DNA from: Comamonas sp. JUb58
Lineage (GTDB): Bacteria > Pseudomonadota > Gammaproteobacteria > Burkholderiales > Burkholderiaceae_C
Direction of reading: 5' to 3'
DNA: 64,000 nt
Assembly: GCF_004364775.1 (NCBI RefSeq)
Contig: NZ_SOAL01000009.1
Span: forward strand, 1 to 64,000
The stretch's first letter is position 1. Every line of letters starts with the position of its first letter. A program made the translations under genes and the position numbers. Below, piece by piece: positions 1-8,036 of this stretch. The notes beneath the pieces were generated by a model. It saw only the letters and a list, made by a program, of their open reading frames with translations, searched no databases and had not been told where the DNA came from.

Positions 1-14
1 TTGCGGTCGAGCAC
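1..14 (-). CDS. 5' end of a leftward gene, cut by the window edge
   Basis: A GTG start (14-12) reads leftward as Met-Leu-Asp-Arg and leaves the window. It is preceded at five bases by a perfect AGGAGG ribosome-binding site (25-20), which is the only reason to call a gene here. Too little is present to say anything about the product. Confidence 0.35.
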
Positions 15-94
15 TTGTTCCTCCTGATTGCCGTTGAATCAGGCCTTAGGGTACTCAAGCGTTCGCCAGTCATCCACGGAATTCAGCGATGAAC

Positions 95-121
95 CAAAAA
101 AATACCGCCGGAAGGCGGTAT
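95..121 (-). terminator. Rho-independent terminator of pagL
   Basis: An eight-base-pair stem ATACCGCC/GGCGGTAT with a GGAA loop lies just past the leftward pagL stop. On the minus strand it is followed by a run of U (the A-run at 96-102 on the plus strand). Confidence 0.85.
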
Positions 122-155
122 GAAGGGGAAGAGGGGGGCTTTTTCCGTCAAGCCA

Positions 156-719
156 TCAGAAGTGCCGTGCGTAGCGCAGCTGCACAAAGTTCTCGCCAGG
201 GTTGGGGCGCTTGATCGAGGCGTTGGAGACATGCTCCAGGCGCACGGACCATTCGTTCTCGCGGCGCATGCCGGTGAAGTAGCCCACGCCGATATGGGTG
301 CCAAAGTTGAAGGCGGTCGAGAAGCGCTTGTCGCGGCTTTCGTAGAGCTTGCTGGAGACATAGCCGCCAAGACCTGCTTCTACAAACCAGGGGTACTGGC
401 TCTTGCTGTGAAAGCGCAGGGTGGGCACCAGGCCGACGACGGCAATGGTGCGGCTACCTTCTTGGCCCATGCGGTCCGAGTTCCAGCCGGATACGCTCAA
501 GTCCCAATGAGCGGTCACGGGATGGCCCCACCAGAAAGTCTTCCAGTCCATTGGGATGGTCGAGCCAACGGTGAGCGTTCGCGCATCGCGCTCGGCAACA
601 CCGGCTTGCAGGTACAAAGTGGGGCTGTTGCGCTTGTCGGCAAACTGCGCGTGGGCAGATGCGGTCCAGACGGTCAGCGCGCACAGGCTGAGAGCGGAGA
701 GGAGGGGGCGGTGTTGCAT
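156..719 (-). CDS. pagL: Outer-membrane lipid A 3-O-deacylase, PagL family
   Basis: PagL enzymes sit in the outer membrane as eight-stranded barrels and remove the 3-O-linked acyl chain of lipid A, changing the endotoxin surface. The 187-residue protein has a signal peptide ending near Ala-His-Ala (about residue 24). It then shows alternating aromatic-rich strands and finishes with the family signature: His163-x-Ser165, followed by Asn-Pro-Gly-Glu176-Asn. This has the spacing of the His/Ser/Glu catalytic residues of PagL. The last residue is Phe, typical of BAM-assembled barrels. Length fits the family. It is transcribed alone and ends at its own terminator. Confidence 0.85.
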   Translation of the reverse strand: MQHRPLLSALSLCALTVWTASAHAQFADKRNSPTLYLQAGVAERDARTLTVGSTIPMDWKTFWWGHPVTAHWDLSVSGWNSDRMGQEGSRTIAVVGLVPTLRFHSKSQYPWFVEAGLGGYVSSKLYESRDKRFSTAFNFGTHIGVGYFTGMRRENEWSVRLEHVSNASIKRPNPGENFVQLRYARHF

Positions 720-806
720 TAAATAATGTTACACCTGCACGACAGGCGCTTTTGTCAGCAAAAGCTGGATGTTGCCTGTATGCAACCGCTTACGACTTGC
801 GGGGCA

Positions 807-835
807 TAAAAAAGCGCAGCTTTTGAGGGCTGCGC
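807..835 (-). terminator. Rho-independent terminator of the Spy-like gene
   Basis: Stem GCGCAGC/GCTGCGC (814-820, 829-835) with an eight-base loop; the plus-strand A-run 808-813 gives a U-tract on the minus strand. It lies 48 bases past the stop of the leftward gene at 883. Confidence 0.8.
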
Positions 836-882
836 AGGAGGGGATTGAGAGAGAGATCCGAGGCGGGAGGAGGGCTCCTGCC

Positions 883-1437
883 TTATTTGCTGTCCATTGG
901 CGGAACAGACTGTTTCGGATTGGGGCCTTGATGGCGCGGGCCATGTGAGCCCTTGCCGTCCGGGCCGTGTCCACGGCGTTCATGCATCTTCAAGGTTTCC
1001 GCATCAAAGGTCTTTTGCTGCTCTGGCGTCAAGGTGGCATAGAAGGCCTTGGTCGCCTGGTTGCGCTGGTCCATTGCGGCCTGGTGCTTGGCATGCATGG
1101 CTTGCATCGCGTCAATGCGTTCCGGCGTGGTCATCTTGGCAAAGTCGGGGCGTTCAGGGCGCTCACCCGGCGCTGGGCGCTGGGGTTTGACCGCTGCCAT
1201 GTAGCTGGTCCAGCCGGCTTCCTGGCTGGCATTGAGCTTGAGCGAGGCCTTGAATGCCTGCATGCGTTTGGCCATGCGGGCCTCGCGTGCTTCAGGGCCA
1301 TGGGCCTTCTTGGCAGGGGCGGGGGCGCTTTGGGCGGTGGGGGCTGCTGCAGGCGTGCTGGGGGTTTGGGCGAAGCTGGAAACCGACAGGCTGGCCAGCA
1401 TGGCGGTCACAATGGCGCTGCGTTGCAAGAGAGACAT
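883..1437 (-). CDS. Spy/CpxP-like periplasmic protein (LTxxQ motif)
   Basis: A 184-residue exported protein with a signal peptide ending around Ser-Phe-Ala-Gln (residue 24), then an Ala/Pro-rich linker and an alpha-helical, Met/Arg/Lys-rich body. Near residue 143 it carries Leu-Thr-Pro-Glu-Gln-Gln, the LTxxQ signature of the Spy/CpxP family of periplasmic chaperones and envelope-stress sensors. A second Leu-Asn-Ala-Ser-Gln element sits near residue 67, as in Spy's paired motifs. The C-terminus is His/Gly/Lys-rich and could bind metal, but that is conjecture. No adjacent CpxRA-type regulator is present. Confidence 0.75.
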   Translation of the reverse strand: MSLLQRSAIVTAMLASLSVSSFAQTPSTPAAAPTAQSAPAPAKKAHGPEAREARMAKRMQAFKASLKLNASQEAGWTSYMAAVKPQRPAPGERPERPDFAKMTTPERIDAMQAMHAKHQAAMDQRNQATKAFYATLTPEQQKTFDAETLKMHERRGHGPDGKGSHGPRHQGPNPKQSVPPMDSK

Positions 1438-1749
1438 GGTGTTTCCTTTCCGGGTTGTGATGTCTTATGCGATGTCTGCAGTGTCCGCCTGCCATGTAAG
1501 AGCCCCGTCACTGGCCGGTATGGCTGTGTAAAGAATTACCAATTTTGGTTGTTTGGCTTTGGGGCTGTGTGCGCTGCTGGCAGCCGGTCAACAAGTCCAA
1601 ACCCCGGCTTTTTTGCCCGGCCCATCGCTCTGGGGCGGGCCGGATTCGCGGCACAATGGACAGCAGATCAGTGCGGCACACCAGGGCCGCTTGTGTTTTT
1701 TAAAGGGCTGACGCAGCAAGCCGGCAGCCTCCCAAAACAAAGGAATGGC
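1438..1749 (+). other. Intergenic region between the Spy-like gene and rdgC
   Basis: About 310 bases with no credible reading frame. It must hold the divergent promoters of the leftward Spy-like gene and of rdgC. A short AT-rich patch (GTAAAGAATTACCAATT, 1529-1545) stands out from the surrounding GC-rich DNA. I see no repeat or RNA-gene signature. Confidence 0.4.
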
Positions 1750-2829
1750 ATGTTCAAGAACATGATTTTTTACCGCATCTCCGAAGCCTGGCAGCCGGAT
1801 TTGGTGGCGTTGGACACGGCCTTGGCCAAGCAGCAGTTTGAGCAGTGCGGTGCCACCCAGGAAAAATCCACCGGTTGGGTGCCTCCGCGCGGCGAAGAGC
1901 ATGGCGCCATGGTCGAATCGGTGGGCGGCCACTGGATTCTGCGGCTGATGAGCGAGAGCAAGATGCTGCCCGCCAGCGTGCTCAACCGCAAGGTCGATGA
2001 GAAGCTTGCCCATATCGAAGCCCAGGAAGGCCGCAAGCCTGGCAAGAAGGAAAAGCAGGAGCTCAAGGACGAGTGCAAGCTGGATCTGCTGCCGATGGCC
2101 TTCACCAAGCAGGGCGGGCTCTGGATCTGGATCGATCCGCAGGCGCGCCTCTTGGTGCTGGACACCAGCAGCCAGGGCCGTGCCGACGAAGTGATCACCA
2201 TGCTGGTCGAGGCATCGCCCGGTTTTGCCGTGGCGCTGATCGACACCCAGAACAGCCCCCAGGGCGCCATGTCCGCCTGGTTGCACAGCTACGATGCGCC
2301 GGCCGGCTTCAGCATTGACCAGGAATGCGAACTCAAGAGTGCCGACGAATCCAAGGCCGTGGTGCGCTATGCCCGCCACCCGCTGGGCATTGATGAGATC
2401 CGCGAGCATATCGACCAGGGCAAGCTGCCCACCAAGCTGGCGCTGACCTGGGACGACCGGGTCAGCTTTGTGCTGACCGAGGGCCTGCAGCTCAAGAAGG
2501 TGGCCTTGCTGGATGTGGTGATGGAAGGCGCCAGTGAAGATGGCGGCTTTGACGCCGATGTGGCCATTGCCACCGGTGAGTTCAGCCAGCTGATTCCCGA
2601 CCTGATCCAGGCACTGGGCGGTGAAGGCCGCACCGAGCTGGGCCAGCTGCCCGACCGGGGCGACAAACCCGCCGCAGCGGCCCGGGAAGGGGCTGCAGCG
2701 GCCGTCAAGCCGATTAGCCTGGGCACAGGGGTGGGCAAGCCTTTCGATGCGTCCGGCAAGCCTGGAGGCATGCAGACCGGCCCCAAGTCGGCGCCGGTGG
2801 ACCAGGATCCGGATTCCAGCCCCTTCTGA
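1750..2829 (+). CDS. rdgC: Recombination-associated protein RdgC
   Basis: RdgC forms a ring-shaped dimer on double-stranded DNA and modulates RecA-dependent recombination at the nucleoid. The start Met-Phe-Lys-Asn-Met-Ile-Phe-Tyr-Arg-Ile is characteristic and fixes the ATG at 1750; the frame stays open far upstream but has no family similarity there. The protein has 359 residues against about 300 in E. coli. The extra 50 or so lie in a low-complexity Ala/Gly/Pro/Asp-rich C-terminal tail after the conserved body, a common variation. It is a single gene closed by a strong hairpin terminator. Confidence 0.93.
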   Translation: MFKNMIFYRISEAWQPDLVALDTALAKQQFEQCGATQEKSTGWVPPRGEEHGAMVESVGGHWILRLMSESKMLPASVLNRKVDEKLAHIEAQEGRKPGKKEKQELKDECKLDLLPMAFTKQGGLWIWIDPQARLLVLDTSSQGRADEVITMLVEASPGFAVALIDTQNSPQGAMSAWLHSYDAPAGFSIDQECELKSADESKAVVRYARHPLGIDEIREHIDQGKLPTKLALTWDDRVSFVLTEGLQLKKVALLDVVMEGASEDGGFDADVAIATGEFSQLIPDLIQALGGEGRTELGQLPDRGDKPAAAAREGAAAAVKPISLGTGVGKPFDASGKPGGMQTGPKSAPVDQDPDSSPF

Positions 2830-2857
2830 TTGCGTCCCCGCTCAGAAACAACAACGC

Positions 2858-2883
2858 AACGCGCTCCCAGGAGCGCGTTTTTT
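2858..2883 (+). terminator. Rho-independent terminator of rdgC
   Basis: AACGCGCTCC/GGAGCGCGTT can pair over nine or ten bases around a very short loop and is followed by a T-run (2878-2883). It lies 29 bases after the rdgC stop. The leftward cueR gene ends just beyond, so it may serve both directions. Confidence 0.85.
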
Positions 2884-2912
2884 ATGGCGAAGGCGGTGGT
2901 CTGTCCAGGCCT

Positions 2913-3389
2913 TCAATGCTTGCAGCAGCTGGCTGCATCGGGATCAGCGTTGGGGTCGGACAGGCTGTCGAGAATAGGGCAGTCCGGGCGCTGGTCGCCA
3001 TGGCAGCTGTGGACCAGCGCCTGCAGCGAGCGTTCCATGTCCTTCATCGCGGCGATGCGCTCGCGCAAGGTCTCAATATGCTTTTGCGCAATCTCCTTGA
3101 CCGAGCTACTCGCGCGCTGCTTGTCGTGCCAGAGATTGAGCAGGTTCTCGATCTCCTCCATCGAGAAGCCCAGATCGCGGCTGCGGCGGATGAAGGACAG
3201 GGTATGCACATCGGACTGGGTATACAGGCGGTAGCCGCTGTCGGTGCGGTTGACATGGGGCAGCAGGTTCAGCGACTCGTAATGGCGCGCCATGCGCGCA
3301 GAGATACCCGCCAGCTGGGCCGCTTTGCTGATGGACACCGGCCAGGCGATGGACCGCTCAGCCGCAGGCTTGCGTGACGGGCTGGCCAT
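2913..3389 (-). CDS. cueR: MerR-family copper-responsive regulator (CueR-like)
   Basis: MerR regulators bind a promoter with an over-long spacer and untwist it when loaded with metal. The 158-residue protein has the winged-helix start (Ile-Ser-Lys-Ala-Ala-Gln-Leu-Ala-Gly), a Gly-Tyr-Arg-Leu-Tyr wing, a long dimerisation helix, and a C-terminal Cys-x7-Cys loop (His-Ser-Cys...Asp-Cys-Pro-Ile). That spacing is how CueR binds Cu(I). An additional Cys-Cys-Lys-His tail closes the protein. It begins two bases after the stop of copZ and is surely co-transcribed with it. About 15 residues before the usual MerR start are extra; an internal start is possible. Confidence 0.85.
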   Translation of the reverse strand: MASPSRKPAAERSIAWPVSISKAAQLAGISARMARHYESLNLLPHVNRTDSGYRLYTQSDVHTLSFIRRSRDLGFSMEEIENLLNLWHDKQRASSSVKEIAQKHIETLRERIAAMKDMERSLQALVHSCHGDQRPDCPILDSLSDPNADPDAASCCKH

Positions 3390-3391
3390 GC

Positions 3392-3586
3392 TTACTGGAC
3401 CTGGTAGCCTTCGGCCGCGATGGCCGCTGCGATCTTGTCTGCCGGCTGGCTGGACTCGACCACGACCTTGCCTTGGGCGCGGTCAATCGCTACCTTGGCC
3501 TGGGCGTCGAGCTGCTGCACAGCCTGGGTGACGGCACGCTCGCAGTGGCCGCAGGTCATGCCTTGGACTTGGAAGGTGTTTTGCAT
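3392..3586 (-). CDS. copZ: Copper chaperone CopZ (heavy-metal-associated domain)
   Basis: A 64-residue single HMA domain that carries Cu(I) in the cytoplasm on the motif Gly-Met-Thr-Cys12-Gly-His-Cys15 and hands it to a P-type ATPase or to CueR. The ATG at 3586 is chosen because it follows AAGGAAA at a good distance and gives the canonical domain start; the frame extends upstream without similarity. First gene of the copZ-cueR operon. The matching copper ATPase is not in the window. Confidence 0.88.
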   Translation of the reverse strand: MQNTFQVQGMTCGHCERAVTQAVQQLDAQAKVAIDRAQGKVVVESSQPADKIAAAIAAEGYQVQ

Positions 3587-3618
3587 CAGAGTTTCCTTTT
3601 CCTTTGGTTGATGGCCTG

Positions 3619-3649
3619 ATCTTGAAAGCTGACACGGTGTGAAGGTCAA
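3619..3649 (-). promoter_or_regulatory. MerR-type promoter of copZ-cueR with a 19-bp spacer
   Basis: Reading leftward, a TTGACC -35 (3649-3644) and a CAAGAT -10 (3624-3619) are separated by exactly 19 bases, the over-long spacing of MerR-controlled promoters. The element is bounded by the dyad CTTGA...TCAAG, as expected for a CueR operator. Confidence 0.7.
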
Positions 3650-3701
3650 GAGCAGGGTCTTTCACCAGGAACAAGCGATCAGAGCTGCATCGGCCCGGAT
3701 G

Positions 3702-3717
3702 TGTTTCACGTGAAACA
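3702..3717. promoter_or_regulatory. parS: parS centromere site 1
   Basis: Perfect 16-bp palindrome TGTTTCACGTGAAACA, identical to the universal bacterial parS consensus bound by ParB. It lies in the intergenic space between copZ and the glutathione transferase gene, about 6 kb from parB. Confidence 0.95.
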
Positions 3718-3740
3718 GCATCCCTGGGCCGAGGCTGCGC

Positions 3741-4343
3741 TTACTGCTTTTCGTCCGCGATGGCCTTTTGCACCGATGGACGGGCGCCCACGCGTTGCAG
3801 GAAACCAGCCAGGTTTTGCAGGCCGCTGATATCAACGCCGACAAACTTGCTCCAGCCGCTGACGGTGAACAGGTAGGCATCGGCCACGGTGAAATCCGTG
3901 CCCATCAGGAATTCCTTGCCGGCCAGCTGCGAATCCACCCAGGTCAGGCGCTTGAGCACTTGCACGCGGGCCATGTCCTTGACGGTGTCGGGCATGTTGG
4001 GGTTGAACAGTGGCGAGAAGCCCTTGTGGATCTCGGTGCCGATAAAGCCCAGCCACTCTTGCAGCTGGTAGCGCTCGAAGGTGCCGTTGGCGGGTGCCAG
4101 CTTGGAGGCGGGCGCCTGGTCGGCGATGTACTGCACGATGGCCGGGCCTTCACGCAGGCGCTGGCCATTGTCCAGCTCCAGCACGGGCACATAGCCCAGC
4201 GGGTTGATGGTGTAGAAGTCGGTGCCGTCCTTGAGCTGGTGGGTCTTGGTGCTGGCCATCTCCAGGGTGAAGGGCAGGCCGGCTTCCAGCAGAGCGATAT
4301 GGGGCGACAGCGAACAGGCGCCGGGAGAGAAATACAGCTTCAT
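3741..4343 (-). CDS. gst: Glutathione S-transferase, beta class
   Basis: Cytosolic enzyme that conjugates or binds glutathione. The 200-residue protein starts Met-Lys-Leu-Tyr-Phe-Ser-Pro-Gly-Ala-Cys10-Ser-Leu-Ser-Pro-His. Cys10 in this context is the beta-class signature of proteobacterial GSTs. The thioredoxin-like N-terminal domain (residues 1-80) has the cis-Pro segment (Gly-Tyr-Val-Pro-Val-Leu) and an all-helical C-terminal domain follows. The ATG at 4343 is preferred to one 23 codons upstream because it gives the canonical start. Stands alone between parS1 and mnmG. Confidence 0.9.
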   Translation of the reverse strand: MKLYFSPGACSLSPHIALLEAGLPFTLEMASTKTHQLKDGTDFYTINPLGYVPVLELDNGQRLREGPAIVQYIADQAPASKLAPANGTFERYQLQEWLGFIGTEIHKGFSPLFNPNMPDTVKDMARVQVLKRLTWVDSQLAGKEFLMGTDFTVADAYLFTVSGWSKFVGVDISGLQNLAGFLQRVGARPSVQKAIADEKQ

Positions 4344-4603
4344 CAACAAATCTCCAGTCAGGGTTAAAGAACATCGGGCAACGGACATAAGCCATACCAT
4401 GTTCTGGGCCAAACCATGCTATCGCTTTTGACAAAGCTTTGCAGCGCAGGTGGCTGCGGCGCAATAACAGCGCTGACCGCCTGTAAACCCCCAAGTCATT
4501 AAAATAGCGGGCAAAACCGACTATTCGCCACTTTTGCCCAAGGGCTGCAGAAGGGCTGACTGACTGCAAGGCGCCTGCCTTGCGAGCCCTGGAATGAGGC
4601 CGT

Positions 4604-6583
4604 ATGAGCCAAACCCCCTATACCTATCCGCAAGAATTTGATGTCATCGTTGTGGGTGGCGGCCATGCCGGCACCGAAGCAGCGCTGGCCGCTGCACGCA
4701 TGGGCAGCAAGACGCTGCTGCTGACCCACAATATCGAAACCCTGGGCCAGATGAGCTGCAACCCCAGCATTGGCGGCATTGGCAAAGGCCATCTCGTCAA
4801 GGAAGTGGACGCGCTGGGCGGCGCCATGGCGCTGGCCACCGACAAGGGTGGTATCCAGTTCCGCATCCTCAACAGCTCCAAGGGCCCGGCCGTGCGTGCC
4901 ACCCGCGCCCAGGCCGACCGCATCCTGTACAAGGCAGCAATCCGCGAGACGCTGGAGAACCAGCCCAACCTCTGGCTGTTCCAGCAAGCGGTCGATGACC
5001 TGATGGTGGAGGGCGACCGCGTGGTGGGCGCCGTGACCCAGGTGGGCATCCGTTTTCGCAGCCGCACCGTGGTGCTGACGGCCGGTACTTTCCTGGACGG
5101 TAAGATCCATGTGGGCCTGAACCACTATGCCGCTGGCCGTGCCGGCGATCCGCCAGCGGTCAGCCTGTCCGCGCGCCTGAAGGAATTGAAGCTGCCCCAG
5201 GGGCGCCTGAAGACCGGTACCCCGCCGCGCATCGATGGCCGCTCGATCGACTTCAGCCAATGCGAAACCCAGCCTGGTGATGGCATGCCCGGTGGCGTGA
5301 ACGAAGGCCAGCTGCCGGTGTTCAGCTTCATGGGCAATGCGGAGATGCACCCGGCGCAGATGCCTTGCTACATCACCCACACCAATGCGCGCACGCACGA
5401 GATCATCCGCAGCGGCTTTGACCGCAGCCCGATGTTCACCGGCAAGATCGAAGGGGTAGGGCCGCGCTACTGCCCCAGCGTGGAAGACAAGATCAACCGC
5501 TTTGCCGACAAGGAAAGCCACCAGATCTTTCTGGAGCCCGAAGGCCTGACCACCCACGAGTACTACCCCAACGGCATCTCGACCAGCCTGCCGTTCGATG
5601 TGCAGTACGAATTGGTGCGCAGCATGAAGGGCCTGGAGAACGCGCACATCCTGCGCCCGGGCTATGCGATCGAGTACGACTACTTTGACCCGCGCTCCCT
5701 GAAGAACAGCTTTGAGACCAAGCAGATCCAGGGCCTGTTTTTTGCTGGCCAGATCAATGGCACTACCGGTTATGAAGAGGCGGCAGCCCAAGGCCTGTTT
5801 GCCGGCCTGAACGCGGCACTGCAATGCCGGGGGGAAGGCCCCTGGACGCCGCGCCGCGATGAAGCCTACCTGGGTGTGCTGGTCGACGACCTGATCACCA
5901 AGGGTGTGACCGAGCCCTACCGCATGTTTACCAGCCGGGCAGAGTTCCGCCTGCAGCTGCGTGAAGACAATGCCGACATGCGCCTGACGGAAGAGGGCCG
6001 CAAGATGGGCCTGGTCGACGATGCGCGCTGGGATGCCTTCAGCCGCAAGCGTGATGCTGTTTCACGTGAAACAGAACGCCTCAAGGCCACCTGGGTGAAC
6101 CCACGCATCGTCGCTGCGCAAGAAGCCGAACGTGTGTTGGGCAAGGCGATGGAGCGGGAGTACAACCTGTTCGATCTGCTGCGCCGCCCTGGTGTGGACT
6201 ACGCCACCTTGATGAGTATGAACGAAGGCGCTTACCAGACCAGCGACGTTTCACGTGAAACACTGGGCGGTTTGAGCGAGTCCGTGGTCGAGCAGGTGGA
6301 GATCGGTGCCAAGTACTCCGGCTATATCGATCGCCAAAAGGACGAGGTGGAACGCGCTGCCCATTATGAGAAGCTGCGCCTGCCCGCCGAGCTGGACTAT
6401 ATGCAGGTGACGGCCCTGTCGTTTGAAGTGCGCCAGAAGCTGCAAACCCACCGCCCCGAAACCCTGGGCCAGGCATCGCGTATTTCCGGTGTCACGCCCG
6501 CTGCCATTTCCCTGCTGATGGTGCACCTGAAAAAAGGTGGCTTCAAAGGCTTCAGCACTGCACAAGAGGTAACGACTGCATGA
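4604..6583 (+). CDS. mnmG: tRNA uridine-5-carboxymethylaminomethyl modification enzyme MnmG (GidA)
   Basis: FAD-dependent partner of MnmE that builds the cmnm5 group on U34 of certain tRNAs in the cytoplasm. The 659-residue length is normal. The FAD-binding Gly-Gly-Gly-His-Ala-Gly is at residues 18-23, followed by the conserved [11 protein letters not shown]. The GidA C-terminal helical domain is complete (ends near Lys-Lys-Gly-Gly-Phe-Lys-Gly). Two Val-Ser-Arg-Glu-Thr pentapeptides (486-490 and 549-553) are encoded by embedded parS sites. Its last four bases overlap the start of rsmG (ATGA), so the two are translationally coupled. Confidence 0.97.
   Translation: MSQTPYTYPQEFDVIVVGGGHAGTEAALAAARMGSKTLLLTHNIETLGQMSCNPSIGGIGKGHLVKEVDALGGAMALATDKGGIQFRILNSSKGPAVRATRAQADRILYKAAIRETLENQPNLWLFQQAVDDLMVEGDRVVGAVTQVGIRFRSRTVVLTAGTFLDGKIHVGLNHYAAGRAGDPPAVSLSARLKELKLPQGRLKTGTPPRIDGRSIDFSQCETQPGDGMPGGVNEGQLPVFSFMGNAEMHPAQMPCYITHTNARTHEIIRSGFDRSPMFTGKIEGVGPRYCPSVEDKINRFADKESHQIFLEPEGLTTHEYYPNGISTSLPFDVQYELVRSMKGLENAHILRPGYAIEYDYFDPRSLKNSFETKQIQGLFFAGQINGTTGYEEAAAQGLFAGLNAALQCRGEGPWTPRRDEAYLGVLVDDLITKGVTEPYRMFTSRAEFRLQLREDNADMRLTEEGRKMGLVDDARWDAFSRKRDAVSRETERLKATWVNPRIVAAQEAERVLGKAMEREYNLFDLLRRPGVDYATLMSMNEGAYQTSDVSRETLGGLSESVVEQVEIGAKYSGYIDRQKDEVERAAHYEKLRLPAELDYMQVTALSFEVRQKLQTHRPETLGQASRISGVTPAAISLLMVHLKKGGFKGFSTAQEVTTA
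6058..6073. promoter_or_regulatory. parS: parS site 2, inside mnmG
   Basis: Perfect TGTTTCACGTGAAACA. It sits in frame so that the last 15 bases encode Val-Ser-Arg-Glu-Thr (MnmG residues 486-490). Confidence 0.95.
6247..6262. promoter_or_regulatory. parS: parS site 3, inside mnmG
   Basis: CGTTTCACGTGAAACA, one mismatch from consensus (first base). Again read as Val-Ser-Arg-Glu-Thr (MnmG residues 549-553). It lies 189 bases from site 2. Confidence 0.9.
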
Positions 6584-7236
6584 GCGCACTTTTGGAAGTT
6601 CCACTGCGTGACGGCGTACAACAACTGGGCCTGTCGCTGAGCGATGAGCAAATTGCGCAGTTGATGGCTTTTCTGGATCTGCTGCAGAAGTGGAACAAGG
6701 TCTACAACCTGACCTCGGTGCGCGACCCGCAAGAGATGCTGACCCACCATCTGCTCGACAGCCTGGCGGCGGTGACGCCGCTGGTGCGGCATCTGGAGGG
6801 CACGGGCCTGCCAGCCCCTAAGCTGCTCGACGTCGGATCGGGCGGCGGACTGCCCGCCGTGGTGTTTGCCATCTGCCTGCCCCAGCTGGATGTGAGCTGC
6901 GTGGACACCGTGGGCAAGAAGGTCGCCTTTATCCAGCAAGCCGCTGCCGCGCTGCGCCTGCGCAACCTGCATGGCATCCAGTCGCGGGTAGAGCAGCTGA
7001 GCCAGCAGTACGACGTGGTCAGCTGCCGTGCTTTTGCCGCCTTGCAGGATTTCACCGCCTGGTCGGCCCAGACCCTGAAGGCCGATGGCATCTGGCTGGC
7101 GATGAAGGCCAAGCGCCCGGACGATGAGCTGGCCTTGTTGCCCGCTACGGTGCAGGTGCTGAGCATCGAGCCCTTGCAAGTTCCCGGCCTGGATGCCGAG
7201 CGCTGCATTGTCTGGATGCGCCACCAGACCTCCTGA
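6580..7236 (+). CDS. rsmG: 16S rRNA (guanine-N7) methyltransferase RsmG (GidB)
   Basis: Methylates G527 of 16S rRNA using S-adenosylmethionine. The 218-residue protein shows the GidB N-terminal helices (Trp-Asn-Lys-Val-Tyr-Asn-Leu-Thr), a class I SAM-binding loop [10 protein letters not shown], and the Ser-Cys-Arg-Ala-Phe-Ala motif. Overlaps mnmG by four bases and is followed by a clear terminator. In many bacteria loss of RsmG gives low-level streptomycin resistance (family knowledge). Confidence 0.96.
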   Translation: MSALLEVPLRDGVQQLGLSLSDEQIAQLMAFLDLLQKWNKVYNLTSVRDPQEMLTHHLLDSLAAVTPLVRHLEGTGLPAPKLLDVGSGGGLPAVVFAICLPQLDVSCVDTVGKKVAFIQQAAAALRLRNLHGIQSRVEQLSQQYDVVSCRAFAALQDFTAWSAQTLKADGIWLAMKAKRPDDELALLPATVQVLSIEPLQVPGLDAERCIVWMRHQTS

Positions 7237-7284
7237 TCGACGCTTGCAGCAGCTCCACAGCTGCTGCCATTTGAATCCATTCAG

Positions 7285-7308
7285 AGCCCCGATTTTTCGG
7301 GGCTTTTT
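7285..7308 (+). terminator. Rho-independent terminator of mnmG-rsmG
   Basis: Stem AGCCCCG/CGGGGCT with loop ATTTTT, followed by a T-run; 48 bases after the rsmG stop. Confidence 0.88.
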
Positions 7309-7398
7309 GCTGACGCTTGGGCCGGTAACAACGCGCTTTTGCTGGCTTGCAAGCGGGGGCGTCGTTTACACTCAAAGCTTTACCGCAGCAGGCAGCAT

Positions 7399-8013
7399 AT
7401 GTTTGGCATTTCTGACTATGGTGCATTTGTCTTCGCCATACTCCTTTTCCTGATGATTCCCGGGCCAGGCAATCTGGCGCTGATCACCTCGACCGGAAAG
7501 GGCGGCATACGGGCCGGATTGGCCGTCTGCGCCGGCTGCATGGCGGCTGACCAGGTGTTGATGTGGCTGGCGGTGGCTGGTGTGGCGGCGGTGCTCACGG
7601 CCTACCCAGCAGCCTTCCATGCGGTGCAATGGATCGGCGCAATTTACCTGGGCTGGATCGGCTACAAGCTGATCACCGCCAAGCCAGGGGACCAGCCAGT
7701 CATCCAGATTGCACCGCGGCATTATTTCAAGCAGGGCTTTCTCATCACCTTGATGAACCCCAAGGCCATTGTTTTCTACATGGCGTTCTTCCCGCTGTTT
7801 GTCGATCCAGCTACCCACCGGGGCATCCCCACCTTCGCCGTGATGGCGGCCACGGTGGCAGTGATCAGCCTGGCCTACTGCACGGTGGTGGTGCTGATCA
7901 CCAAGACCCTGGCCGAGCGCCTGCGCGCCAACCCGGCCCTGGTCAAGTGGATGGAAAAGACAGCGGGTGTGTTTTTGATTGGTTTTGGCCTCAAGCTGGC
8001 CCTGACCAAATAA
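7399..8013 (+). CDS. LysE/RhtB-family amino-acid exporter
   Basis: Inner-membrane efflux protein of 204 residues with about six hydrophobic segments. Family marks are Pro-Gly-Pro-Gly-Asn in the first segment (near residue 22), a Gly-Trp-Ile-Gly-Tyr-Lys stretch in the middle, and Asn-Pro-Lys-Ala near residue 120. The ATG at 7399 gives the usual short N-terminus; the frame runs upstream without similarity. Substrate cannot be told from sequence (homoserine, threonine and lysine exporters look alike). It sits between rsmG and parA, 23 bases ahead of parA, and could contribute transcription to it. Confidence 0.88.
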   Translation: MFGISDYGAFVFAILLFLMIPGPGNLALITSTGKGGIRAGLAVCAGCMAADQVLMWLAVAGVAAVLTAYPAAFHAVQWIGAIYLGWIGYKLITAKPGDQPVIQIAPRHYFKQGFLITLMNPKAIVFYMAFFPLFVDPATHRGIPTFAVMAATVAVISLAYCTVVVLITKTLAERLRANPALVKWMEKTAGVFLIGFGLKLALTK

Positions 8014-8036
8014 GTTAGTGGACGAAGCGAGTTCTC

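Noticed and set aside
1525-1550. CpxR-like box near the Spy-like gene
   Set aside because: GTAAAGAATTACC has only one good half-site of GTAAA-N5-GTAAA; not convincing.
967-1749. Upstream extension of the rdgC frame to 967
   Set aside because: The frame is open but runs antisense through the Spy-like gene and has no RdgC similarity before 1750; it is open because of high GC.
4499-5824. 441-codon leftward frame inside mnmG
   Set aside because: Antisense shadow of a conserved gene, rich in Ala/Gly/His/Arg, with no family resemblance; similar long shadows oppose most large genes here.
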